Origin: Thermotalea metallivorans
GTDB taxonomy: Bacteria > Bacillota > Clostridia > Peptostreptococcales > Thermotaleaceae
Reading direction: 5' to 3'
Assembly (NCBI RefSeq): GCF_001562415.1
Contig: NZ_LOEE01000059.1
Span: 1 to 50,538 of the forward strand
Length of the DNA: 50,538 bases
Part shown: positions 17,058 to 25,098 of the stretch, one piece after another
How positions within the stretch are numbered: position 1 is the stretch's first letter
Layout of the letters: every line of letters starts with the position of its first letter
Translations under genes and position numbers: made by a program
The notes under the pieces: model-generated
Database searches by the model: none
What the model saw: the letters and a program-made list of their open reading frames with translations, nothing else
What the model was told of the DNA's origin: nothing

Positions 17058-17801
17058 GTGAATCTTATTAGGATGATTGCGGCGGGGAGAGGATCTGTGG
17101 TGGTCTTTGTCGGCTGCGGGGGGAAAACATCGGCCATAGAGGGAGTCCTCCAAGAACTGATCTGCCAGGGGATACCTGTCATCCATACCACTACCACGAA
17201 AATTTACCTGCCCAAGGAGCGGCCAGTGGTGGTTAACAGTGAACCAGACGGACTCATAGAAGGCATAGAAAGGGCAAAGGGAAAAACCGTTACCCTAGGT
17301 TGTGCCGTGGATGGGGAAGGGAAACTCTTAGGGATTCCAAAGGAATGGATGGAGATGCTTCATAAAAGATTTCCACGGCATTGTATATTGATAGAAGGGG
17401 ACGGGTGCAAAGGAAAATCCATAAAGGTCTATGGAGAACATGAGCCATGCATCCCATCCCAGGCAGATAAGGTAGTGATTGTGGTGGGTTTGGATGCTTT
17501 TTTGGAAGTCCCCATTGGCAAGGTAGCCCATCGGGTGGAGGCTCTGGGAAAATGTTTTGAAAATAAAGAAAATCCGGATCTGGAGGAGCGGATTGCCGCC
17601 TTATTCCATCCCAGGGGTTTGGTCAAGGGATTGGATGGCACGGGAGAAAAATATGTGTTCATCAATAAAGTTACCGATCATCAACTGCCTGTGGCAAGGA
17701 AAATTGGTGAGGAGATAATGTTGCTGGGGAAAGATATCCTCCACAGCGTTATATTGGGAGATACGGCTTTGTATCCCATGGGGAAGGAAGTGATCCGATG
17801 A
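17058..17801 (+). CDS. yqeC: selenium-dependent hydroxylase accessory protein YqeC
   Basis: A 247-residue protein of the YqeC family with an N-terminal nucleotide-binding loop GCGGKTS (about residues 17-23) and TTTTKIYLP. GDGCKGKSIKVYGEHEP lies in the middle, and a second conserved block, FHPRGLVKG, near residue 186. The family occurs with selenium-dependent molybdenum hydroxylases and is used as a marker of the labile-selenium cofactor trait; its exact reaction is unknown. The GTG at 17058 with AGGGG 8 nt upstream is preferred over a TTG at 17040. It overlaps the next gene by 4 nt (ATGA), indicating translational coupling. Confidence 0.88.
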   Translation: MNLIRMIAAGRGSVVVFVGCGGKTSAIEGVLQELICQGIPVIHTTTTKIYLPKERPVVVNSEPDGLIEGIERAKGKTVTLGCAVDGEGKLLGIPKEWMEMLHKRFPRHCILIEGDGCKGKSIKVYGEHEPCIPSQADKVVIVVGLDAFLEVPIGKVAHRVEALGKCFENKENPDLEERIAALFHPRGLVKGLDGTGEKYVFINKVTDHQLPVARKIGEEIMLLGKDILHSVILGDTALYPMGKEVIR

Positions 17802-18406
17802 TATCGGGGATTATTTTGGCAGCAGGGAAAAGCAGCAGGATGGGGCAAGACAAACTGGCCCTCATGCTTGATGACAAACCCATCCTAGAGCATGTGATTC
17901 TCGCGGCAAAGGAATCAAAATTGGATGAAGTAGTCCTAGTATGGGGAAAGTATGAAAACAGCAGAAACTTGGCCTGCAAACATGGCCTTTTGCCGGTGGA
18001 AAACAGGGATTATGAGAGGGGCCTCAGTACTTCCATCATTGCCGGTTTGCAACGGATATTTTCCCAATGGGAGGCCGTGATGTTCCTTTTGGGGGATATG
18101 CCTTTTGTGAAGGCTTCTACGATCAACAGGCTTATCGATGCCTATCATCATACTTCCAAAGAGATTGTTGTGCCTGTCTATGGAGGGCAGCGGGGAAACC
18201 CGGTTTTGTTTTCCAGAAGATATGCAAGGGAACTCTATGGGCTGAAGGGAGACAGGGGAGGCCGGAGTCTTATGAGCAGCCATGCAGCAGAAGTAACGGA
18301 GGTTTTCTTTGAAGAGACGGAGGAGGCCATGGATATCGATACCATGGATATCTATGGGGCATATCAGAAGGGGGATACGTGTGAAAACAAGAAAAGTGAA
18401 GATTGA
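17798..18406 (+). CDS. mocA: MocA-like molybdenum cofactor nucleotidyltransferase
   Basis: A 202-residue NTP-transferase of the MobA/MocA family. The N-terminal GIILAAGKSSRMGQDKL (residues 4-20) binds the nucleotide, followed by LLGDMPFV (about 101) with the metal-binding Asp and GGQRGNPVLFS. In E. coli MocA makes molybdopterin cytosine dinucleotide, the cofactor form used by xanthine-dehydrogenase-type enzymes. The start overlaps the yqeC stop (ATGA) and the 3' end overlaps the next gene by 26 nt, so these genes are tightly coupled. Confidence 0.87.
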   Translation: MISGIILAAGKSSRMGQDKLALMLDDKPILEHVILAAKESKLDEVVLVWGKYENSRNLACKHGLLPVENRDYERGLSTSIIAGLQRIFSQWEAVMFLLGDMPFVKASTINRLIDAYHHTSKEIVVPVYGGQRGNPVLFSRRYARELYGLKGDRGGRSLMSSHAAEVTEVFFEETEEAMDIDTMDIYGAYQKGDTCENKKSED

Positions 18407-19406
18407 AGAGGCTGTGGGCATGATTCTGTGCCATGACATTACGGAGATTATTCCGGGGGAAAAAAAAGGCAGGGCTTTTGGAAAGGGACACCGGATTCGA
18501 GAGGAAGACCTGGAGCGGTTAAAAGGCCTTGGGAAAAATCATATCTATGTACTGCATATGGATGAGGACGATGTCCATGAAGACGATGCCGGCAGAATCC
18601 TGGGGGAAGTTTTGGCGGGGGAGAATATTAAAGTGACGGAGCCCTATGAAAGCCGCGTCAATCTCCATGCCGCCGTCGACGGGCTGCTCAAAGTAAATAC
18701 CAAAGCCCTTTATAGGATAAATCGTCTGGATGATGTGGCGGCTTCCACCCTGCCCAACTATTCTGTGGTAGGCAAGGGAGAAATGGTGGCAGGGACAAAG
18801 GCAATCCCTTTGGTTGTTAAGCGAGGGATCATGGAACAGGTGCGGGAAATTGGGAAAGAAGAGGGGGCTGTTGTATCTGTTGTCCCCTTCCGGCCGGTAA
18901 AGATTTCCCTCATTATTACGGGGACAGAGGTGTACAAGGGGATCATCCAAGATGCCTTTCAACCTGTTTTGCGGGAAAAGGTGGAAGCCCTTGGGGGAGA
19001 AGTGATTGATGTAAGTTATGCACCAGACGATGAAAGGATGATTAGAGAAAAGATCCAGAGGGCCCTTGGTTTAGGCAGCGATATTGTGCTGGTATCAGGA
19101 GGGATGTCCGTTGATCCTGACGATGTAACGCCAAAGGCTATCTGTTCTGTGGCCCAAGTGGTGAAATACGGGTCTCCTGTATTGCCGGGAGCCATGTTCA
19201 TGATGAGTTACATCGGTGATGTTGCTGTCATTGGCATCCCCGCCTGCGGCATGTATGCAAAAATCACGGTGTTTGACTTGATTTATCCGAGGATTGCTGC
19301 AGGAGAACGGATTCAAAAGGAAGATATTATTGCTTTGGCCAATGGTGGCCTATGTAGAAAATGCGAATCTTGCAGATTTCCAAATTGTTCTTTTGGGAGG
19401 GGTTAG
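18381..19406 (+). CDS. molybdopterin-binding MoeA-like protein with a cysteine-rich tail
   Basis: A 341-residue protein whose C-terminal half is a MoCF_biosynth domain: SLIITGTEVYKG (about residue 175), then VLVSGGMSVDPDDVTPKAI and GIPACGMYAKITVFDL. The N-terminal half (KIEEAVGMILCHDITEI) resembles the MoeA-like linker and links to molybdate insertion. The last 17 residues are CRKCESCRFPNCSFGRG, four cysteines that could bind a metal or an Fe-S cluster; ordinary MoeA lacks this. The GTG at 18381 follows AGAAGGGGG within the end of mocA. Expected role: molybdenum or selenium/sulfur handling during assembly of the hydroxylase cofactor. Confidence 0.85.
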   Translation: MKTRKVKIEEAVGMILCHDITEIIPGEKKGRAFGKGHRIREEDLERLKGLGKNHIYVLHMDEDDVHEDDAGRILGEVLAGENIKVTEPYESRVNLHAAVDGLLKVNTKALYRINRLDDVAASTLPNYSVVGKGEMVAGTKAIPLVVKRGIMEQVREIGKEEGAVVSVVPFRPVKISLIITGTEVYKGIIQDAFQPVLREKVEALGGEVIDVSYAPDDERMIREKIQRALGLGSDIVLVSGGMSVDPDDVTPKAICSVAQVVKYGSPVLPGAMFMMSYIGDVAVIGIPACGMYAKITVFDLIYPRIAAGERIQKEDIIALANGGLCRKCESCRFPNCSFGRG

Positions 19407-19408
19407 GA

Positions 19409-20215
19409 ATGGAACATTTGCTGTTAGATAGGATTTCTGAACAAATCAAAGCCAATAAAAAGGTTGCTTGGGCCACCGTTACCAAGATTGAAGGTTCTAC
19501 TCCCAGAAAAGAAGGGGCCATGATGGCCATCTTCGAAGACGGAAGGACCCTTGGTACGGTGGGGGGTGGGACCTTTGAGGCAGTAGTGACGGAAAAAGCC
19601 AAAATGTGCCTTTCCACAGGTGAAAGCAGGGCTTTTCATTTCCAGCTGAATGATGAGGAAGGCAGCCTGCATATGCAGTGCGGTGGCACAGCCGATGTAT
19701 TCATCAAGGTATTTGTACCCAAAGACAAGCTGTTGATTGTAGGGGGAGGCCATATTGCCCTGGAGCTGTATCAACTGGGCAAGCTTCTTGGATTTTATAC
19801 GGCGATTTTTGAGGATAGGGAAAGTTTTTTATCCAAAGAGAGATTTCCTGAGGCCGATGAATTGATCCTGGGGAATATTGAAGAACAATTGAGCAATTAT
19901 CCTGTGGATAAGTACTGCCATATTGTCATTGTCACCAGGGGTCATCGCTACGATGAGGCGGCATTGCGGGTGGTGATTGACCGGGATGCGGGATATATCG
20001 GCATGATTGGGAGTAAAAATAAAACAAAATATGTAATGGATCGCATGAAGGAGGCAGGTATATCCACAGAAAAAATAAGAAAGGTGTATGCACCCATCGG
20101 GCTGGATTTGGGGGGCGAAACGCCCATGGAAATTGCCTTGAGCATCCTGGGAGAAATCCTGTTGGTGAAAAATAAAAGGACACCGCAGCATATGCGGGAT
20201 CGAATCAAGGAATAG
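19409..20215 (+). CDS. XdhC/CoxI family hydroxylase maturation factor
   Basis: A 268-residue protein of the XdhC/CoxI accessory family, which binds molybdenum cofactor and helps install the terminal sulfido (or selenido) ligand before insertion into the apo-enzyme. Visible are GSTPRKEGAMMAI, GGGTFEA, the CGGTADVFIKV segment with its conserved Cys, a Rossmann-like LLIVGGGHIALELYQL (about residue 108) and GETPMEIALSI near the end. The ATG at 19409 follows GGGAGGGG. It is not the XdhC iron-sulfur subunit despite the shared name. The tight operon with yqeB and yqeC supports a role in selenium-dependent hydroxylase maturation. Confidence 0.88.
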   Translation: MEHLLLDRISEQIKANKKVAWATVTKIEGSTPRKEGAMMAIFEDGRTLGTVGGGTFEAVVTEKAKMCLSTGESRAFHFQLNDEEGSLHMQCGGTADVFIKVFVPKDKLLIVGGGHIALELYQLGKLLGFYTAIFEDRESFLSKERFPEADELILGNIEEQLSNYPVDKYCHIVIVTRGHRYDEAALRVVIDRDAGYIGMIGSKNKTKYVMDRMKEAGISTEKIRKVYAPIGLDLGGETPMEIALSILGEILLVKNKRTPQHMRDRIKE

Positions 20216-20225
20216 GGTGAAGGAT

Positions 20226-21047
20226 ATGAAGACCCGTGGCATGGTACTGATCAAAGGGGCGGGAGACATTGCCTCCGGCGTTGCCCATAAATTATTCCGG
20301 TGCGGTTTTGCTGTGGTAATGACGGAGGTGGAAAAGCCCACCTGTGTAAGAAGAAAGGTCTCCTTTGCTAATTGCATCTACGAGGGAACTTGGGAGATAG
20401 AAGGGATAAGGGCAAAAAAGGCGAATACAAAGGATGAAATATTGAAAATTTTGGAGGAACAAATGATACCGGTGGTGGTTGATCCCAGGGGCGCCATCAA
20501 GGATCAACTGGATTTTTGGGTATTGGTGGATGGAATTATGGCCAAAAAAAATACAGGTACCCGCAAGGGTGATGCTCCTTTGGTGATCGGCTTGGGACCG
20601 GGGTTTCGGGCAGGGATGGACGTGGATGTTGTGATAGAAACCCATAGGGGCCATCACTTGGGCAGAGTCATTTGGGAAGGGGAAGCAGAGGCTAATACGG
20701 GGATTCCTGGAGAAGTGGAGGGATATGATATTCAACGGGTTTTAAAGGCCCCTGTAGGGGGTATCATAAAACATGTGAAAAAAATTGGTGATTTTGTTCG
20801 AGCATCAGAAGTCATTTCATGGATAGGCCATGTGGAAATAAGAACCACCATGGATGGTGTGATCAGAGGTTTGATTTATGAGGGTTTGGAGGTACCCAAG
20901 GGCTGCAAGATCGGTGATATCGACCCTAGGAAAGAGGCCGCGGGATGGATCCATAGCATATCGGATAAGGCACGCTCCATTGCCGGGGGCGTAGTGGAAG
21001 CAATACTGACGAAAGAATGGGAGGAAAAAAATGGAGCTGGCATATAA
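20226..21047 (+). CDS. yqeB: EF2563/YqeB family selenium-dependent Mo hydroxylase system protein
   Basis: A 273-residue protein starting LIKGAGDIASGVAHKL (a Rossmann-type GxGxxA motif, residues 8-23) with TEVEKPTCVRRKVSFA and KKNTGTRKGDAPLVIGLGPGF (in two parts, about residues 106-126). These are hallmarks of YqeB, a marker, together with YqeC, of the labile-selenium molybdenum hydroxylase trait. The ATG at 20226 is favoured with AGGGTGAAGG upstream; a GTG at 20217 is an alternative. The 3' end overlaps larE by 17 nt. Confidence 0.9.
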   Translation: MKTRGMVLIKGAGDIASGVAHKLFRCGFAVVMTEVEKPTCVRRKVSFANCIYEGTWEIEGIRAKKANTKDEILKILEEQMIPVVVDPRGAIKDQLDFWVLVDGIMAKKNTGTRKGDAPLVIGLGPGFRAGMDVDVVIETHRGHHLGRVIWEGEAEANTGIPGEVEGYDIQRVLKAPVGGIIKHVKKIGDFVRASEVISWIGHVEIRTTMDGVIRGLIYEGLEVPKGCKIGDIDPRKEAAGWIHSISDKARSIAGGVVEAILTKEWEEKNGAGI

Positions 21048-21837
21048 ATACCAAAGACTGATGGAGATTATGAGGGAAATGGAGAGTGTGATGATTGCAT
21101 TTTCAGGAGGAGTAGACAGTACTTTTTTATTGAAAGTAGCCCATCAAACCTTGGGAGAAAGGACTGCTGCCGTCACCATTACTTCACCCTTTCATCCAGC
21201 CTGGGAGTTGGTGGAGGCAAAGGACCTTGCCCGTGAAATCGGCGTTCAGCACAGGATCATTGAGAAGGATTTGGATAACGAGGCCCTGAGGATGAATCCC
21301 GTGGATCGATGCTATCTCTGCAAAAAAGATGTCTTCGGGGAGATACGCAAGTATGCGGCGGACAATGGATTTCGGCATGTTGCCGATGGTAGCAACTACG
21401 ATGATACCTTTGATTATCGGCCGGGGATGCAGGCATTGAAAGAGCTGGAAGTAAGGAGTCCTTTGCTGGAGGCCCGACTGACAAAAAAGGAGATTCGTCA
21501 ATTGTCGAAGGAATTGGGATTGCCTACCTGGGACAAGCCCGCCTATGCCTGCCTGCTGACAAGAATTCCCTATGGGCAGGAAATCAAGCTGGATGTGTTG
21601 AAAAGAATAGAAAAGGCAGAAAGATATCTGTTGGATTTAGGATTTCGGCAGGTGCGGGTGCGCTTTCATGGAGAAATTGGCAGAATTGAAATTGATAAGG
21701 GGGAAATGGAAAAAATATTGAATAGGGAAGTGATGGAAAATATTCATGGGGCAATGAAAGAAATGGGTTTTCGGTATGTGACCTTGGATTTGGGAGGGTA
21801 TCAAACAGGAAGCTTAAATCAAGGGATAAAGGGGTGA
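21031..21837 (+). CDS. larE: LarE family sulfur transferase, three-cysteine form
   Basis: A 268-residue PP-loop enzyme with SGGVDS at residues 25-30. LarE activates the carboxylates of P2CMN with ATP and supplies sulfur for the nickel-pincer cofactor of lactate racemase. The sequence has C94-x2-C97 (RCYLCKK) and C174 (YACLLTR). C174 is in the position of the sacrificial cysteine. The extra CxxC pair suggests the variant that binds a [4Fe-4S] cluster and acts catalytically, rather than the single-Cys sacrificial type; this is inference. The coupled overlap with yqeB is odd because LarE is not known to be part of selenium/molybdenum maturation. Confidence 0.87.
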   Translation: MELAYKYQRLMEIMREMESVMIAFSGGVDSTFLLKVAHQTLGERTAAVTITSPFHPAWELVEAKDLAREIGVQHRIIEKDLDNEALRMNPVDRCYLCKKDVFGEIRKYAADNGFRHVADGSNYDDTFDYRPGMQALKELEVRSPLLEARLTKKEIRQLSKELGLPTWDKPAYACLLTRIPYGQEIKLDVLKRIEKAERYLLDLGFRQVRVRFHGEIGRIEIDKGEMEKILNREVMENIHGAMKEMGFRYVTLDLGGYQTGSLNQGIKG

Positions 21838-21841
21838 TAGG

Positions 21842-22588
21842 GTGATTGTTGCTGAACTGAGAAAACTGTTGGAAAATGTGAAAAATGGCCATGTGGAAAT
21901 AGAAAATGCCCTAGAACAGCTAAAGAATCTGCCTTATAAGGATATAGGCATTGCAAAAATCGATTATCACAGGGAATTGCGGAACGGATACCCGGAAGTG
22001 ATCTACTGCCAAGGAAAAGATATAGGGCATATCCAGCAGATTGTTCAAGATATGCTGCGACGAGGAAATAACATATTGGCTACCCGGGCAGAAAAGGACG
22101 TGTATGAGGCAGTGAAAAAAATCTGTCCTGAGGCAGAGTACCATGAACTGGCCAGAATGATTACCGTCAAGAGAAAAGAGGTGCCTGTACCCGATACCTA
22201 TATTGCCGTGGTAACGGGCGGGACTGCAGATATTCCCGTGGCGGAGGAGGCGGTAGTTACTGCCCAGATGCTGGGGAACAAAGTGGAAAGGGTATACGAT
22301 GTAGGAGTAGCCGGACTTCATAGGCTCTTAGGGAATTTAGATATCATTACCAGCGCTAAGGTCATCATTGCCGTGGCAGGAATGGAAGGGGCCCTGGCCA
22401 GCGTTGTGGGGGGCTTGGTGGATAAGCCTGTTTTGGCAGTACCGACAAGCATCGGCTATGGGGCCAATTTCCATGGATTGGCTGCCCTTTTGTGCATGCT
22501 GAACAGTTGCGCCAGCGGTGTTGCAGTGATGAACATCGACAATGGCTTTGGAGCGGGTTATATGGCAAGCATGATTAATAAACTGTAG
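21842..22588 (+). CDS. larB: nickel pincer cofactor biosynthesis protein LarB
   Basis: A 248-residue PurE-like carboxylase/hydrolase. LarB carboxylates and hydrolyses nicotinic acid adenine dinucleotide to give the P2CMN precursor of the nickel-pincer cofactor. PurE-fold motifs include VVTGGTADIPVAEEA (about residue 122) and VAGMEGALASVVGGLVDKP; the end, FGAGYMASMINKL, is typical. The GTG at 21842 follows AAAGGGGTGA, 4 nt after larE. LarC, the nickel insertase needed to complete the cofactor, and LarA are not in the window. It ends the long + strand block. Confidence 0.9.
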   Translation: MIVAELRKLLENVKNGHVEIENALEQLKNLPYKDIGIAKIDYHRELRNGYPEVIYCQGKDIGHIQQIVQDMLRRGNNILATRAEKDVYEAVKKICPEAEYHELARMITVKRKEVPVPDTYIAVVTGGTADIPVAEEAVVTAQMLGNKVERVYDVGVAGLHRLLGNLDIITSAKVIIAVAGMEGALASVVGGLVDKPVLAVPTSIGYGANFHGLAALLCMLNSCASGVAVMNIDNGFGAGYMASMINKL

Positions 22589-22620
22589 GAAAAGCCTAAA
22601 TCATTCTTCAAATGAAAAAA

Positions 22621-22654
22621 ATTCGCATGCTCCCCATGGGGTCATGCGATATCT
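22621..22654. terminator. bidirectional terminator between larB and sspH
   Basis: TCGCATG (22623-22629) pairs with CATGCGA (22643-22649), with an inner CCCC/GGGG extension. The minus strand runs into ATTTTTTTC and the plus strand into ATATCTTTT. It serves the convergent larB and sspH genes. Confidence 0.8.
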
Positions 22655-22661
22655 TTTCTAT

Positions 22662-22829
22662 TCATTGTTCCACCAGTTCGTCTACGGGTACGGTATATTG
22701 TCCCGTTTTTGCCGTTACCAATGCGGTGCGGTCATCGGGATTGAGTTTCTCAATCCAAATGGGGATATCATTGTGAAAAACATGGATAGTTTGTGGGGAG
22801 TTCAGTATTTCCCTTGCCCTCTCGTACAT
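22662..22829 (-). CDS. sspH: H-type small acid-soluble spore protein
   Basis: A 55-residue SASP of the H family: an N-terminal YERAREILNSPQTIHV, then IPIWIEKLNPDDRTALV and the C-terminal YTVPVDELVEQ, matching the family from end to end. These proteins are made in the forespore late in sporulation. The start at 22829 has AAAGGAGAGG about 9 nt upstream on the minus strand; an in-frame ATG eight codons further upstream overlaps that site. It is the clearest evidence in the window that the organism forms endospores. Confidence 0.87.
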   Translation of the reverse strand: MYERAREILNSPQTIHVFHNDIPIWIEKLNPDDRTALVTAKTGQYTVPVDELVEQ

Positions 22830-23127
22830 CAATGGAATCCTCTCCTTTATCATAGATATTTTTTCTTGGGTATCATATATACTTTTATTGTTTCAATCAG
22901 TATGCCATCTTATACGTTTTGCTGGAAATGATAGCTACAGCCGTTCTGGTAGGATGGCAGCTGCCAATTTGGGGAAATATATCCTGGGAGCTTTCAAAAG
23001 CATCTCGTTGTGCCATCAAGATCAAGGAAAGGTTTGTTGCGGCGGTGAAGGATTTCTAGTAGAATAGAAATATATTTCTAAGCATAAGCGGGAAAACTGC
23101 CGTGCTGGAAGAATTGGAGGGATAAAC

Positions 23128-23691
23128 ATGAAAGGATCATGGAAGATCATCATAGGGATTGTCATTGCAATTGCATTGGTCGTGATGTCTGTGACAGGCA
23201 CTTATAATCGTTTGGTTACAAAAAGTGAAGAGGTAGATGCCCAGTGGGCGGTGGTTGAGAGCAAGCTGCAAAGGAGATTTGACTTAATACCGAACCTGGT
23301 GGAATCGGTAAAGGGAATCATGAACCAGGAAAAAGAAGTTTTTGGCAGAATTGCCGATGCAAGAGCCAAGATGGCAGGAGCCCGAACAACAGAGGAGAGG
23401 GTGGCAGCATCTAACGAATTAGAAGGTGCTTTGGGAAGATTGCTGGTTGTCATGGAAAACTATCCCCAATTGCGATCTGCAGAAAACGTCAACCGGTTGA
23501 TGGATGAACTGGCAGGAACGGAAAATCGAATCTCTGTAGAGAGGGACCGTTATAATATGCTGGTCAAGGAATACAACAAGACTTTGAAGACCTTCCCGAG
23601 GAATATAATTGCGGGGATGATGGGTTTTGAGCCGAAACCATACTTTGAAGCGGCCGAGGGAGCAGAAACAGCACCCAAGGTGAAATTTTAA
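23128..23691 (+). CDS. lemA: LemA family membrane protein
   Basis: A 187-residue protein with an N-terminal transmembrane helix (residues 5-25) and the LemA signature YNRLVTKSEEVDAQWAVVES followed by LQRRFDLIPNLVE. The rest is helical, with NRLMDELAGTENRISVERDR and the FEPKPYFEA end typical of the family. LemA proteins are anchored with most of the chain outside the cytoplasm; function is poorly known. The ATG at 23128 follows GGAGG. The TPM-domain gene directly downstream is a frequent partner. Confidence 0.92.
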   Translation: MKGSWKIIIGIVIAIALVVMSVTGTYNRLVTKSEEVDAQWAVVESKLQRRFDLIPNLVESVKGIMNQEKEVFGRIADARAKMAGARTTEERVAASNELEGALGRLLVVMENYPQLRSAENVNRLMDELAGTENRISVERDRYNMLVKEYNKTLKTFPRNIIAGMMGFEPKPYFEAAEGAETAPKVKF

Positions 23692-23785
23692 GGGAACGGA
23701 AAGGGTAGGTTTTTTAATGAAACCTACTTTTCATCTATTGGGAGAAGATTGCCGGCAGTTGGCGAACCGGAGGGAGGAAGAAACA

Positions 23786-24589
23786 TTGAAGAGGGGTAAA
23801 CTGCTCCTATGGAGTATTTTGTGCATCATTTTCCTTGTGAATGGATCTGTTGTCTTTGGCGATGTGGTATTTCCCAGTCCTACCAGGGCGTTTTATGTGG
23901 GGGACTTTGCCGGGATATTGTCCGATGAGGTAGAAAACTTTGTGATCCATACCAATCGAAATTATGAAAAAACGGAGGAAAAGCCTCAGGTTGTGGTGGT
24001 CACAGTACCCAGTCTGCAAGGCTTGGATGTGGAGTCCTACGCCGTTAGACTCTTTGAACAATGGAAAATAGGCAATCAAAAGTATGACAATGGTGTGTTG
24101 CTCCTTTTGGCCCTGGAGGACCGAAAGGTCAGAATTGAAGTAGGTTATGGCTTAGAAGGCGCCATTCCCGACGGACTGGCAGGGGAAATTTTAGATACTG
24201 TGAAAGGAGATTTATCGGACGGAAACTATTCCGAAGGATTAAAATATGCCTTTTATCTGATCAGCCAGGCGGTAAACCGGGAATACAATTTTGAAGATCG
24301 TGGAATCTTTGGTGAGGGATATGATCCCAACATGGAAAAGCCGCTGCAAAGCTATGATGACGAGGGTGGAGTTACTCTGCCGCCCATATTCAAGATTGCA
24401 GGGATTTTATTGATTTTGCTTCTTCTCTGGATGGACTATTATTTTTTGGGCGGATTCTTTACGGGATTGCTTCTGAGGGGATTTTTCCATGGAGGTCGAG
24501 GTGGCCGCGGCGGTGGGGGCGGATTTGGCGGTGGAAGCTCCGGCGGCGGAGGACGTTCCGGCGGTGGTGGAAGCAGCCGGGGTTTTTAG
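23786..24589 (+). CDS. TPM domain protein (YgcG-like)
   Basis: A 267-residue exported protein: signal peptide (residues 1-24), then the TPM domain with FYVGDFAGILSDEVE, QVVVVTVPSLQG, WKIGNQKYDNGVLLLLAL and RIEVGYGLEGAIPDG. A transmembrane helix follows (about residues 208-228), then a C-terminal tail of glycine, serine and arginine (GGRGGRGGGGGFGGGSSGGG). This layout is the standard LemA-partner form. A TTG start at 23786 is chosen because GGAGGGAGGAAG lies just upstream and the signal peptide then begins at residue 1; an in-frame ATG at 23717 would place 23 polar residues before it. Confidence 0.88.
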   Translation: MKRGKLLLWSILCIIFLVNGSVVFGDVVFPSPTRAFYVGDFAGILSDEVENFVIHTNRNYEKTEEKPQVVVVTVPSLQGLDVESYAVRLFEQWKIGNQKYDNGVLLLLALEDRKVRIEVGYGLEGAIPDGLAGEILDTVKGDLSDGNYSEGLKYAFYLISQAVNREYNFEDRGIFGEGYDPNMEKPLQSYDDEGGVTLPPIFKIAGILLILLLLWMDYYFLGGFFTGLLLRGFFHGGRGGRGGGGGFGGGSSGGGGRSGGGGSSRGF

Positions 24590-24683
24590 GAGGAATAATG
24601 CCGTAATACGGCGAAGGAATGGAACAGGATATGAGGATTTTATGTCAAAAATAATGAAAATAAAAGGATAAATCATATAAGAC

Positions 24684-24780
24684 CAAAAACCGTAAAGGGC
24701 AAACCTGTTGAAAGGCAGGGATGCAAAGCCAAGGTTCTAAAGCATTTGCTATGATAGCCGGGCTGTCGAAGTTAAGGTTT
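24684..24780 (+). promoter_or_regulatory. cyclic di-GMP-I (GEMM) riboswitch aptamer
   Basis: The conserved GEMM-I elements occur in order: AGGGCAAACC (24696-24705), a GAAA tetraloop in the P2 arm, GATGCAAAGCC (24720-24730), GGTTCTAA, then GATAGCCGGGCTGTCGAA (about 24753-24770). P1 can form between AAACC (24687-24691) and GGTTT (24776-24780). GGTT could instead pair with AACC of the terminator that follows, so ligand binding would be expected to promote termination (an OFF switch); that direction is inferred. The next gene on this strand is the S-layer-homology protein at 25099. Confidence 0.9.
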
Positions 24781-24785
24781 AGACT

Positions 24786-24818
24786 AACCCTATGTTTTTT
24801 TCAGCATGGGGTTTTTTA
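24786..24818 (+). terminator. riboswitch expression-platform terminator
   Basis: AACCCTATG (24786-24794) pairs with CATGGGGTT (24805-24813, one G-U pair) and runs into TTTTTT. It lies 6 nt after the GEMM aptamer. Confidence 0.85.
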
Positions 24819-25035
24819 TTGCAATGATATCTGACAAGGGAGTGGGATGATTGGTACCGTTGCCTATGATGTAAAATTTTTTCCAACAAGTCATACTAGG
24901 ATATATTACATAATTCAAAAAACAAAAATGGTTGTTTAGGATGATTTTCTCTAAGATTTCTGAAGCTGTGCTCCAAAATCATAAACTCTTCTTATATGTA
25001 GATAAAACCCGATAAAAATATCCTTTAAAAACCAA

Positions 25036-25082
25036 TTGACAACAATAATCATTATATTATAATATTGATATGCATTATCAAT
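25036..25082 (+). promoter_or_regulatory. promoter with Fur-like box
   Basis: TTGACA (25036-25041), 16-nt spacer, TATAAT (25058-25063). Immediately after is a perfect inverted repeat ATTGATA-TGCAT-TATCAAT (25064-25082). Its core TGATATGCATTATCA (25066-25080) matches 12 of 14 defined positions of the Bacillus-type Fur consensus TGATAATnATTATCA. Repressor binding there would block transcription start. Confidence 0.7.
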
Positions 25083-25098
25083 TATAAGGAGGTTTTGT

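Noticed and set aside
22928-23059. 43-codon plus-strand ORF between sspH and lemA
   Set aside because: No convincing ribosome binding site and no recognisable motif; it may be a remnant.
24600-24613. GCCGTA/TACGGC hairpin after the TPM-domain gene as a terminator
   Set aside because: The stem has almost no loop and no T-run follows.
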